From: Asterias rubens
Lineage: Eukaryota > Echinodermata > Asteroidea > Forcipulatida > Asteriidae
Assembly: GCF_902459465.1 (NCBI RefSeq)
Contig: NC_047073.1
Location: forward strand, 868,001-932,000
Direction: 5' to 3'
Length of the DNA: 64,000 bases
Both the position numbers and the translations under genes were made by a program. The notes under the pieces are model-generated. The model was not told the DNA's origin. It saw nothing but the letters and a program-made list of their open reading frames with translations, and ran no database searches. Position 1 is the first letter of the stretch. The number at the start of each line of letters is the position of its first letter. This document shows positions 12,226 through 23,163 of the stretch, one piece after another.

Positions 12226-12555
12226 CTTTGAGACAGACGATCCTATAAATCGTACTTGGGATTTTGACACGACAACGTGAATAATTTGAAGAAGAAAGCA
12301 TGTAAATTACTAAAGGAATCGCTCGAGCAGCGAAATGTGTACTGTGTGCACCGTCAGCTTTTGTTGTTGTCTAGCTAGTATGTACTTCGCTCAAAGCCCA
12401 TCCATTTAAAGGTGCTGTTAATTTTGTGCACTTGCACCCATGCAACTTTTACAGCATGGGTTTAAAGGAGCCACTTTATTACCGCGACTTTTGAAATGCA
12501 GAAGTTAGAGACTGGCAACAAAAGCGAGTTTTAGTAAACCTTGGTTCGAAAGAAA
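12226..12555. promoter_or_regulatory. Putative bidirectional promoter between NADK2 and NDC1
   Basis: Only 330 bp separate the two start codons on opposite strands, so both 5' UTRs and core promoters must lie here or start inside it. No clear TATA box for either gene. The NDC1 start codon sits in gaaaatggcgaga, which resembles the YY1 core AAnATGGC that often overlaps start codons of housekeeping genes (known elsewhere, inference here). Shared regulation is suggested by layout only. Confidence 0.55.
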
Positions 12556-15500
12556 ATGGCGAGAATAGTAACAAGTCACCATTGGTATATGAGAGACGTA
12601 AGTTTTATGTTTATAAATTGTTTAAAGTCGTATTTTCGTGAATAATAAAAGTTACGTCTTGCGAATGGTCCTCTTTTTGACACGTGATTGTTACATGCAT
12701 ACCCCTATGTACGTCTATTTCCGACATCTGATTTGGTTTTATTGTTCTTATTTTAATATTGACACAGTGGTTAATATTACTCAAAACAATTATGAGCATA
12801 AAACCTTACTGAAAACTGAAGTAACGTAGTTTTTGAGAAAGAAGTAATTTTCCACAAATTTGATTTCGAGACCTCCTCAGATTTATAATTTGAGGTCTCG
12901 AAATCAACCATCTGAGTGAAAAAAGCACACAACTTTGTGTGACAATGGTGTTTTTTTACCCTTGTGCTCAGTAGGGCCAAGTATCATGCCAATGATTTTA
13001 ATGATTATAGTTTTAAAAGAAAAATCAATGTTGTGTTTATTGTGGAAGTAACATCAATAATAAATCAAAATTATAACACCATTTATACAGCGCCTTTTCC
13101 TAAATTTAGATTGCAGAGAGCTCAGAGAATGACTTGAAAAAAACAACAACAATGGGAACGGGAAAAAAAAAAAGGAAAAATAAAAGGAAACCACAACCAG
13201 GCAAAGCCTGCATAATTGAGGCAAAGAAAGTCCAGCAAAAGCCGGTCTCTCTATGACGACAAAGTGCAGGCCAAGCCAGGCAAGAGTTACTGATTAAAAA
13301 AATATGTTATCCAGTGGCTTTTATGTCTAGAAATGGAAAAAAAGATCAAAGCATAACAACAATTCGTTGAGATTTCCTGAATCTAAATCTCATAAGCGGC
13401 AGCAGCAAAACAGCGCCCTTGACTAGTATGACATCATTTCTTTTTATGCTCAGGTGTTTCGATGGAGGACTGGAGCAAGTCTAGCCTGGTCCCTCATACT
13501 TCTTCCTTTTACAACAATCTTGTACATCGTTCTTGTTAAAATCGATGTCTTTCATCCATACACATGGTTACTTGGTAAGTTTGTAAACAGTCATTATTTA
13601 ATCAAATTCTGTTGCAGGAAAATGTTAATGCCTTATGGCCTGACGTTTTGACCCTAGCAGAGGTGTTTTGACCCTAGCAGAGTTTTAAAGACTCTGTTAG
13701 GGGCGAAACGTCAGGGCTTTAACTTTTTGTTTGTACTATACCATTTGCCCTTTGGGTTGGTACTTGGCAAATTGCAACAGCTAATTTTATTTTCGCTAAA
13801 TGATGTTTTGTTACATAGGATGCTATCCTGAAGGGACCAATGAATTCAAGCCCTGGTTTTACTTGAATCAGCTTTATCTCACATGACAATGTTTAAACAG
13901 AAATGTTAATCATGAATATTGGTACAGGAAGGTATAAGCTGGTGAAATCTTTTTGAAAGTAAGCTTTCAGGCCTGTATGCTTTGTTTTTGAAAGTGCAAG
14001 GGCACAGATGCAGTTTCTCCTTGGTAAAGGGCACCCTATGGTGAAACTGTAAATTTCTACCTGAGCATTTCAAGGGCACCAAGGCAATAACCAGGGAACA
14101 TTGAGGCAATTACCTATATTGTCTTTGTGAAGCTTTAAAATGAAAACTGTAACATTGGTTCTCTTTAAATTAGATAAAAACGTACTTCCTTGCCCAACAG
14201 ATTGGCTCGGCACAGCTTTGTCTGTCTCAGGCTTTGGTTACATCATCTTGATTGCCATCCTGACAACAGTTGTTGCCATCGGTAACGTCAACTGCTACAC
14301 AGGTAAGGTTTTTTTAGGTTTGTTTCTAAAGGCGTTTATTTAGAGGGACTTGTTCAGCAAGCTCTGTTTCATAAACTTTAAATTTTGGATTCCATTTCAA
14401 AATATCCAAATGAAGAAATGGAAAACTTTAACCATAAAATTATATAAAAGGTCTATTACTGAGGACTTTTTCTTTTGTTTCCACATTTCGATTATTAATG
14501 AATTAACACTATTTAAGCTCCATAGACTTTATCGCAAATACTTGGTATGCGAGGGATAGACATAGAATGATTTGAATGCTGGTCTACATAGAGATAACGT
14601 TTGATCCCTAGCTAGATCAACCAGCGTGCATCTCATTCAACATTTAGCGCTTACGCAGTGTGTATTTGCGAAAAAAGGTCTATGCTTTTTAAGTTGCATT
14701 AATTATGCCATAGAATATTTGTTAATTTTTCCCCCTTTCTTTGAAGTTGTCCCTACTGTCCACATCAATCGCCTGTCGATCATCTGGGGTTTGGTCAAGC
14801 CACCAAGCCTCCTCCACATGGCATGCCACACCCTGGCTGGAGTCCTGATGGCCTGCTGCTGGGCAGCGCTGATTGGCACGTCATACAGCAACCTGACAGT
14901 GACAGCCAACAAGGGCGCTACGCTGTGTCTGAATGACCGTCATCTGTTTCTGGTGTTGCATGGTGCATTCATGGTAGGATTTTAAACATTTATGGTGATA
15001 ACAAAATCAAGCATTTCAGAGTAGACATGCAAGGTCATGACTCTGGCTTGTTTCCATTGGACTTTTTTTCGCAGGGCCACACAGAAAGTACATTCCCACC
15101 TGGTTTTGGCAACGGAACATTTAATTACCGTGTATGCATTGCGATTTACAGCCCTGTTCAGTAGGTTTACAGCGCGAAGCTGTTCCCATTGCACTTTTTA
15201 GCTGCTGCGAGGAAGTCTTTAGACCACGACATCTTTTGGCCCGTTAGTTTTCCCTCATGGTCGTGGTAAGTTGACAGGGAGGTCAGTTAACCATGCGTCC
15301 TCATCCGTTTAGTTTTGTCAATGAAAATTAACACTTCGCTTCAACAAGATACATTTTTCTTACAGTTGCTTACTGTCCTGAATAAGTCCTGAAGTGTTTG
15401 GAACTGCTTGCCTGTAAAACGCCCTTCGGCAGCTTATAATAAATGGAATGACTTAATACAAACTTTACTACCAAATTAAAATATTCAATAATCTGCTTTT

Positions 15501-18500
15501 TATTTGCAGGGTTTTCTGTACTCAGTTTCTTACATTCAGCAGCAGGATCGATATATGGACTTCCCAGTTATACAAGTAAGTTTTATTGTTATGTTGTAAT
15601 TTATGTATTTGTAATATAGATGAATTTTACTCTCCTGGAAGTGAAAAAAAAAGTTATTTGAGATGGTTTATTCAGGTACTATCGTTACACACAAACAGCT
15701 GTATAAATTCTCTGGGTGGTTTTTTTCAAGTACTAGTAACTCTTTTGTGAGTTTCTGTATAGTCTGAAATATCATTTCTATTTTGTTTTCATTGAAGTAT
15801 CCAATCACAAAACGGCAGTTGAAATAAATCTACTATTAAGGGAATCAATGTGTGGTGAAGAGGTTTTCAACTAGTAGTTTAATCCCAACGAGGCCTGGTT
15901 CTTGTTAATTTTACCGAGACGAAGTCGAGGTAAATTATCAAGAACCAGGCCTCCTTATAAGGGAATGCTGTGCGCGTCGCGCGTCTTACGTGATGTGGCA
16001 CAACTGTCATATAAGCATAGGTGCAAACCCGCGTGTCACGCCCATGTTTCAACACGTTTTACTGGTCATAAACAAAGGTTTATACACACCCACGTGACGC
16101 GCTCTCCACCAATAGGAATAGCAAAAATGTCTGAGGTATTTATGAATGTTATTTAACTTACAAAACTTAATTTATCTACTCATCATTATTTAATTAAAAC
16201 AGTTGTAGTTCTTGGATCCTGAACACATCCATTTAAATTTTTCTGCTGTAGTTTTTTAAACTCACAAAACAGCCGCTGAAATTAACTTGCCTTTTTTATT
16301 GAATCCACAAAACAGCAGTTGAAATTCTTCCAAGTGAAGACGTACATGTGGTGCAGCCTGCAGAACAATGCAATTCGTTCATTGAGAGCCAGTGGATATT
16401 TTTACATTCTCTTTTATCTGTTCGGTAAGTCCTGTTGCCAAGCAATGCCTCTTAATATGTTCTTGATTCATCTCTCCATCTTCTGTTTTGTCTTCTGTTT
16501 TGTCTTCATCGTTTTCTTGTTCTGTTTCATGTTTAAAAAACATTTCATTGTTTTATGAGGTGTCTCTCATCTCACAAGGCCTGATGGCCACTTAAAGCCA
16601 TTGGACACTTTCGGTAAACAGTATTGTCCAAGGCCCATACTTCGTGTACCACAACTTATATAAATAACAAACATGTGAAAATTTAGGCTCAATCGGTCAT
16701 TGGAGTCGGGAGAAAACAACAGGGAAACCCACCCTTGTTTCCCCACGTTTTGCCCTGTCATGACATGTGTTTAAATAAATCCGTAATTCTCGCTATCAAG
16801 AATTTATATTGTTTTAATGTTTTCTCAAAAAGTAAAGCATTTCATGGAACAATATTTCAAGAGAAGTCTTTCACCATTACCTTCTGTAAACCCTGTAAAT
16901 TATTTGTAAATCTGTGAACTTTTTTTTTTTTTTCTGTATGGAAAGCGTATAATGGCTTTAAAGGTGAGGGCTACGTTTAACTGATTTGAGCTGTCGACCC
17001 AAATCAACTGCCACCAGGGGCATAGTGCCACCTACTCTTGGGGCTGAAACAGGGTTACCGCCCTTGATAGACAGCCACAAGGAGCCAGCTGGATGCGCCG
17101 TTGCACCTTGTAAACCCTTATGAGGTGCTACAACCTTGGGTCTCAGAAGTCATCACTCATGCAATAACCTATCTCTCTGAGCATTTGTAAACAATACTCA
17201 GCGCCTTGAGTACCTTGTTTGGTAGAAACGTGCGCTATATAAGACTTCGATATTATTCTTCATTATTATTAAAGCAGAATGTATTACCTTCCCATCTTTT
17301 CACGAAGCAATTATGGTTTAAGTGCCCTGCTCAAACCATAGTTTCTCAAAGCATTGCATTTACCTGTATCTTAGCAACTCCTTTAAATTTTGCAAAAGTT
17401 CTTCTTCTTCATTTTTGTCTTCTCTTTTGAAGGATCCATACCCAAGACTTGGTTACAATCCAACTTGAATCTTGAAGAGACCCCTGTACCTCTCAACTCC
17501 ATTTCTGGACTTCTAGACGTCTCCCTCGTGTGGATTGTCCTGTGGACCGGTGTCGTCACAACTCACCTTTGGGGAGTGTCACTGTTTCTATTTAAGATCT
17601 TCAATACAGAGGTAGGACTTTCTTATTAAACAAAATCGAATTATATTTTGGAAGTTGTCTACAACTGGCTTGTTCCTCTTTGGTTTCCATTGGACAAGCT
17701 TTCCTTTCATCTTTTTTTGAATCTATGTACAAACTAAACTGTTATACATGTAGTCAACTTAATCATTGACGATTGTGCCTTTTACTGTTGCTATAAAGGG
17801 TGTTGCTATGGGCAGCCTATGCTACAATGCATGTTACCATGGTGATCCAGCCATAGCCACAGCCAATAAGAGCTATCTTGCTTTCCTCTCCATAGGTTTA
17901 CCAATTCCCCATCGAGGCGGCCTTTGTCAGCCAAGAAGAGCGCTGTCTCCACAAGGCGCTGTCTGAAAGACACAACCTCTTGGTTAAATACTTGGCTTAT
18001 CAGGACCTGAGCTCACTGGCTGAGCATCGTCGGGATCGAAGAGCGGATGTATTTGCCCTTAGCCAGCCAGGTAAAGTAATATAATAACAATAAAATAATT
18101 CTTAATAAGTTCTTATAAAATAACTAGTTCCATTGTGTGTCATGGCCTAGTGGTTAAGAGCACCGGATTCAAGCTCTGGTGTTTAATCAGCAGAGTGTGG
18201 GTTTGAGTCCTTAAGTGAGACACTTAACCATGATTGCTTCAAAAAAAGTTTGGGACATAGTGCTTTCTGCTCTACCAGCCATGCTTCAGATGGAAGATAC
18301 CCAAGCCTAAATCCGTACGGACTGTAAAGGGGGTGATCCTGTTTCATCCCCAGGAGTAGGTGGCAATGGCCCCTAAAAAAATAGTTGATTACAGCCCACA
18401 CCTTGTTGTGGCCTTCAGGCCTTATGTGTCTGGCAACTTGAATAAACAGTTTTGGTTTCAATGCATTTCATCATTAGTGCGCTTTACATTATTTAAAACT

Positions 18501-21500
18501 AGATGATGGAAATTAATTTACTCTTCCGGAAAGTCTTCCCTCTAACCTAATCGTCTTTTTATAATTGGTTTAAAAAGGTGGTCATCCACACAACTGGATC
18601 AGTATCTGTGGAGCATGCCTGTCACTCATTGAGTCTCTGACTCAAAGACTCACCTCTCACCAAGAGTGGATTGCCAACGGCCTTGCCCAGAAGAAGAGAA
18701 GTCAGGATACTACTCCTAGTGAGCCTGGAGGGCAGCAGTCATCCAATGGGAGTATAGCAGAAGGGTCTAAGGTTGCTGGCGGACATTCAAACCAAGGTTC
18801 GTAGAAACTGCACAGGGACTTAAACCAAGGGCCTAGTTTCAAAGGGCTTTTTAGACACAAAGTACAACAAAAACATGCTGACTTGAAAAATAATTAAACA
18901 GTACTTGTAACTCTTTTGTCAGTATTGTATGGTATGAAAATACCATTGATGGGTTTTTTTCGTTGGAGAAAACCTATCATAAAACGGCAGTGTAATTTGT
19001 TTCCCCTTTATTATGTGGAACTCCGTTCGTTTTTAACCCACCTCCAAACAAAATGTATAACTAAGATCGTAGTTCATCTGATAATGAGGAAGCTTTAGTA
19101 CTCAAATGGAAGTATAGCAGAAGGATCTAGGGTTGGTGGCGGACAATCAAACCAAGGTTTGTAGAACCTGCACAGGGACTTATACCCAGGGCCTTGAATA
19201 GTGCTTAGTTTATCAACAACCGATACAAACCATCCACATTTGAAAATCTCTTTTTACAATAACATATTTTTCCCTTCCACACTGCAGATGCATCAAACTT
19301 TTGGTACACCCCAAGAGAGCCTCGTGGTCCTCACCTTCGTAGCTCCGTAGCTTCCCCAATAACCCCTGGGGCACCTATGTATGACCACGGGTACAACACC
19401 GTTCTACAAACACCACAGATTACTAGTCTGGATGGACTCCAAGACATTGGAACCCCAGGGGTAGAGAGCACACGATATGCCACCCCTGGGTCTGGTTACG
19501 GACCCCTTGCAAGACCATCTATTCACAGAGGTAGGAGCTGTCCCTGTCTTGTATCGTTAAAGGCACTAGACACCATTTGGTAATTGTCAAAGTTTACTGT
19601 CTACAGCTCTCCATTGCTCGTTACCAAGTAAGTTTTTATGCTAACAATTATTTTGAGTAATTACTAATGACACCCTAATAATAATTCCTTGAGTTGCTGA
19701 TGTTCCTCCTGTTCTTCACCCAGACCAAATAAAGCGTTCATCACCCTCTGGAGACCATCGCGGTCGTGCTATGTTACCATGGCAGCATAGACTAGACAGC
19801 CTAAGAAAGTGGCGTCTGGGTGCCTATCTATTGAACCCTCTACCTGAAGCCATGAGCCAGGCTTTGTTTACCGATGTCCAGCTACATATCTGGGCTCTTG
19901 AAGGTGAGTTCAAATAAAAAGTTGACCATAGATATGGATAGGATTTGAAACTTTGCAAAGTAAAAGTGTAACTAAGAGAGGTTTGCTGTAAAACGTTGTG
20001 GATATTCTCCTGAAGACGATCAGAGCATACTGATTGAAACGTTGAGTCGTTAACCACCGGTTCTTTTTAGTACCAAACACTACTCAGATGAGATATTCAC
20101 ATGGTTTTATCACAAACCTTTCTTAATTAGACAAAGAAATTGAATTCAGAGTAGACATTCTAAGGCTGTATCCGAAGTGTTGGCAACAGCTATGGCTTTG
20201 CAAAGAGAATAACTTTGTGTGTTTTCAGATGCATAATAAAAGGCTTCAAAGGCCTGAAGTTGTTTATTATTTAAGTGAGAAATTACCTCTTTTCTCAAAA
20301 ACTACATTACTTCGGAGGGAGCCGTTTCTCTCAATGTTTTAACTATCACCAGCTCTCCATTGCTCGTTACCAAGTAAGTTTTTATGCTAACATTTATTTT
20401 GAGTAATAACCAATAGTGTCCAGTGCCTTTAAACCTTGATTCATACTCTTGTAACGACAGCCTTGTCATCGTTGGTGACAGCATCTTACCAGGAGGATAC
20501 CTATGGTGTGGTTCAAGGCAAACTACCAGAAATCCTTGTTTGTATGCTGGCTGTGCAGAATGTAAGTAACTATCTGGGTTTGTCATTAACTATTTTACTT
20601 ACTAGGTAGCAGAACCAGTTAGCTTGTCATTTCACTATTTCAATAACAAGCTGAAAACACAGTTGGCTGAAACACGGTCACATGGGGTGAACGCACAGAG
20701 TCTAGTGCATGAGATTTAGGCCACCGTGAACTAGTTGCGCGTCAAGTTCCCGAAGCGAGAACTAAACTTTTAATTTTAGACTGGTTTCAGCGCCCTCTGT
20801 TGACGTGAACCAACTAAGAACAGCGACTAAAAACTGAATACGGTAAATTAAATGTGTTCCATGTGTTAATTGTTGAATTAAAACAGTTTAGTAATGCCCT
20901 GTTTCTTTCTTTTTCAATTGATAAGCATAATGTGGTAAATGGAGCATGTCTGTCCCCCCTTGGGCCTGTGAGTGACCAGTAGAGGAACCTATTTCCCTCT
21001 TTTGGTCACTCAAAGTCCCTTGATGGAATAGACATATAGGATTTGAGGCATTGCATGGTGAGGTATCAATGTATATTTGGTTTGCGGTAACACCATGTGT
21101 GTATCTACTTGCCAGGTAGAGTTGTTCTTAGGGAACTGTCTTGCTTTATTCTACTGCCGTGGAGTAGATAATCGGAGGTGTCCTGACGATGACTAGAGCA
21201 AGCTAGTCGAAACGTTTAGACCAATTTCAGAACTGACTCCGCGGCAGTACAGTTAATTACGATCCTATAAGCTAAAGTAGTAGTCCAGTCTAATTTCTAT
21301 ACCATCCGCCCTGGTAATAATTAATATGCAGGACAGTTCTTTTCAGAACTGAGAAGTCTCCCAAACCTCCGATTATCTACTCCACGGCAGAGGAATAAAG
21401 CAAGACAGTTCCCTAAGAACAACTCTACCTGGCAAGTAGATACACACATGGTGTTACCGCAAACCAAATATACATGGAATAGACATGCACTATTTACCTC

Positions 21501-22202
21501 ATTGCCAGTCAATATGTGTACACAAATGTGTAGTTCTGACGGGTTGACGATCACCAAATTTGTTTAATCATTCAGGCTTTAGAGAAACATTTCAAGTTAC
21601 CCACGTCCCTGCCTAAGAGAAACCCAAGTGATTTCAGACCCATGAGATCCGGCCCAATACATCCCAATGACAGACTACGCTTTGACCTCAGGTCAACTGT
21701 GATGACATCCCTGTATCGTGTTGTGGCAGCCTTCGGCCCTCATTTGAAGTAAGTATTTAGTATAGGGTATTTTGCCAAAATAACTTCTTGGTACGACAAA
21801 AATAACATAGTGAAATATAATCACTATTCACAAAATTTCCAAGACCTTTGTGCGCAAGATTGCGCTTGGCCCTCATTTTGCGTAACGCTTCCATTATCAA
21901 TACATACCGGTAGTTAAAGTAAGATATATTAGCAGGGTTTATGCACAGCCAATGATCGTCGCTCCCAGTTTCACCCTTTGCAAAACAGAGCTCGCAGAAG
22001 TGACAGAAAATGTTTTGAAACAGGGCACCTCAGCAAAAGCACAGGGTACCATGACAAATGCTGTGTGAGCTGTTGGTTATTTCGAGGCCTGAAAACCCAA
22101 CATCAGTTAAACTGATTGATATTGTTGTTTTATTGTAGAAATATTGCGATGGCACCTGAGTACAAGCGTAAACTTGGCCATCTGATGGATTACAAACAAT
22201 GA
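12556..22202 (+). CDS. NDC1: NDC1 transmembrane nucleoporin (complete, 14 exons)
   Basis: Integral nuclear-envelope protein that anchors nuclear pore complexes and helps insert new pores (family knowledge). Exons: 12556-12597, 13454-13574, 14201-14302, 14747-14973, 15510-15575, 16319-16424, 17433-17611, 17896-18070, 18578-18796, 19288-19530, 19724-19903, 20461-20561, 21576-21748 and 22139-22202. All junction phases agree and give 665 aa (human about 674). The N-terminal half has about six hydrophobic segments (roughly 24-45, 60-82, 104-130, 152-175, 208-222, 250-280). Family landmarks: FHPYTWL, VVPTVHINRL, ALSQPGGHPHNW, and the C-terminal LHIWALE...VTASYQEDTYGVVQ block. The middle (about 370-530) is Ser/Pro/Gly-rich and likely disordered. 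The exon 9 donor is weak (G/gttcgt). Decayed copies of exon 9 and exon 12 edges lie nearby (findings). Confidence 0.96.
12786..12960. repeat. Family D element fragment with internal palindrome, NDC1 intron 1
   Basis: Contains 'gtaacgtagtttttgagaaa' and the palindromic pair tgatttcgagacctc / gaggtctcgaaatca around 12863-12906. Matches the central part of the 43515-43907 copy in reverse orientation. Confidence 0.7.
13955..14115. repeat. Family C interspersed repeat, NDC1 intron 2
   Basis: Shares 'caggcctg', 'agggcacc', 'caagggcaccaaggcaa' and 'attgaggcaatt' with the copies at 6245, 44478 and 58770. No coding content. Confidence 0.5.
15889..15952. repeat. Hairpin: long near-perfect inverted repeat in NDC1 intron 5
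   Basis: Arms of about 25 bp (gaggcctggttcttg...ttacc and ggtaa...caagaaccaggcctc) flank a short loop gagacgaagtcga. The sequence after it (15953-16125) is unusually CpG-rich (cgcgtcgcgcgtc). Probably the end of a mobile element. Confidence 0.8.
17010..17280 (+). repeat. SINE-like repeat (family 2) with ATT-rich tail, NDC1 intron 6
   Basis: The 3' part 'gcaccttgtaaaccctta', 'ttgtttggtaga', 'tgcgctatataagacttcga' and 'tattatt' tail matches 50788-50940. The tail 'gcgctatataaga...ttatt' is typical of a retroposed SINE. No target-site duplication was confirmed. Confidence 0.6.
18135..18250 (+). repeat. tRNA-derived SINE head (family 1), NDC1 intron 8
   Basis: Best-preserved tRNA-like head: box A-like tggcctagtggttaagagc and box B-like gtgggtttgagtcc, with spacing like a long-variable-arm tRNA. 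It is not a functional tRNA gene: the acceptor stem is not formed and the SINE body follows (gagacacttaaccatg). Confidence 0.7.
19558..19680. repeat. Family D element, internally deleted, NDC1 intron 10
   Basis: Has the left end ttaaaggcactagacacc and the right-half sequence 'ctctccattgctcgttacca' and 'attattttgagtaattac', joined by a large internal deletion relative to 43515-43907. Confidence 0.65.
20150..20440. repeat. Family D element, right half, NDC1 intron 11
   Basis: Ends with 'gctctccattgctcgttacc', 'ttattttgagtaataacc' and 'agtgtccagtgcctttaaa', just 20 bp before the exon 12 acceptor. Closely resembles the copy at 63020-63352 in its middle (gatgcataataaaaggcttc). Confidence 0.65.
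21069..21475. repeat. Large inverted repeat (about 110-bp arms) in NDC1 intron 12
   Basis: Left arm 21069-21179 and right arm 21366-21475 are near-identical reverse complements (ttggtttgcggtaacacca, tagagttgttcttagggaac, gtggagtagataatcggagg), separated by a 186-bp loop. The loop includes 'gacgatgactagagcaagct'. No ORF. A folded RNA stem in the NDC1 pre-mRNA is expected. Confidence 0.9.
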
Positions 22203-23163
22203 GATTTTATTGATGACCTATGGATGACAGTGAACCTTCAAGTGCCTTGTGAATAGAACATCCAGGAGGTACGATTTCCAAAAATAAGTTCTATACTTCC
22301 TACTTCCTAACCAGACATCCTTGTGTGCTGGCTGTGCAGAATGTGAGTAACTATCTGGATTTGTCCGTAAAATTTGTTAGCTACAAACTATTTTGGGGTC
22401 TGAAATTTCCACTGGGCCGCCGGTCTGAGCCCAGTAAGTGAGGCATTGACATGCAGGATGGATATTCTTTCTAGGGATTTTAGATTTGTTTGGTACTCAA
22501 TAGTATGTTCGTAAGTTGTCATGGAGGGCATTTTACCATGGGTCCCAAATGGATTTAATTTTGTCGTTCTTAAGAAAAAGTCAAATGGGAGCATGGCTTT
22601 AAACACTTTAAAATCGATTCTTGCATAAATCATTTCTCAGATTCAAACTTTTGGGGATGAAAATTTATTACTTCACAGGGACTCTATTTCTAAAAGCTGT
22701 AGTGCTTCTCAACAAGAAAGTTAAGGGGTTGTGTACTGACTGCACATGACACTATCCATTTCCTCTAAATGGTTTCAGGGGCTTAACCTAATTTGTAAAT
22801 AACTGTAATATTTGTTGAAAAGCTAGATGTGTATAAAAATGTGGTGCTGGACCCCAGGAATCTGTGACATTATTTCACTTTTGAGAAATCCTAAAATGTA
22901 TCTTAAACAATAAGAATTAACATGATAGCCCTTTAAAGACACACCAAGGAAATGTTACTTTAGTTTTGTTTCAATAAAACAACAAAGTGATTTTTTGTCT
23001 TGTCAGGAATTTTGTGGATTTTTTATTATTATTTTTTCCCCCCACTTTCAGACCAAAATCTACACTACCATTCATAGAGTAGTACGATCACTTTAACTAA
23101 TACATAATAAGTAAGAGCCAAATAAACAATCAAGGAACAGTGAGTCTACCAACTGGCAGGCAT
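22203..23163 (+). other. NDC1 3' UTR and downstream spacer
   Basis: No coding sequence is visible. A decayed copy of the NDC1 exon 12 end and donor lies at about 22313-22378. A run 'caataaaac' near 22973 could serve as a polyadenylation signal. The 61-bp satellite array begins at about 23164. Confidence 0.5.

Noticed and set aside
12226-12270. Extended NADK2 N-terminus beginning at 12270
   Set aside because: That codon is GTG. The first in-frame ATG is at 12225 and starts a good mitochondrial presequence.
14626-14985. 119-codon ORF taken as a separate gene
   Set aside because: It is NDC1 exon 4 (14747-14973) plus intron read-through at both sides.
18135-18215. Possible functional tRNA gene
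   Set aside because: A and B box-like motifs are present, but the acceptor stem does not pair and the SINE body follows.
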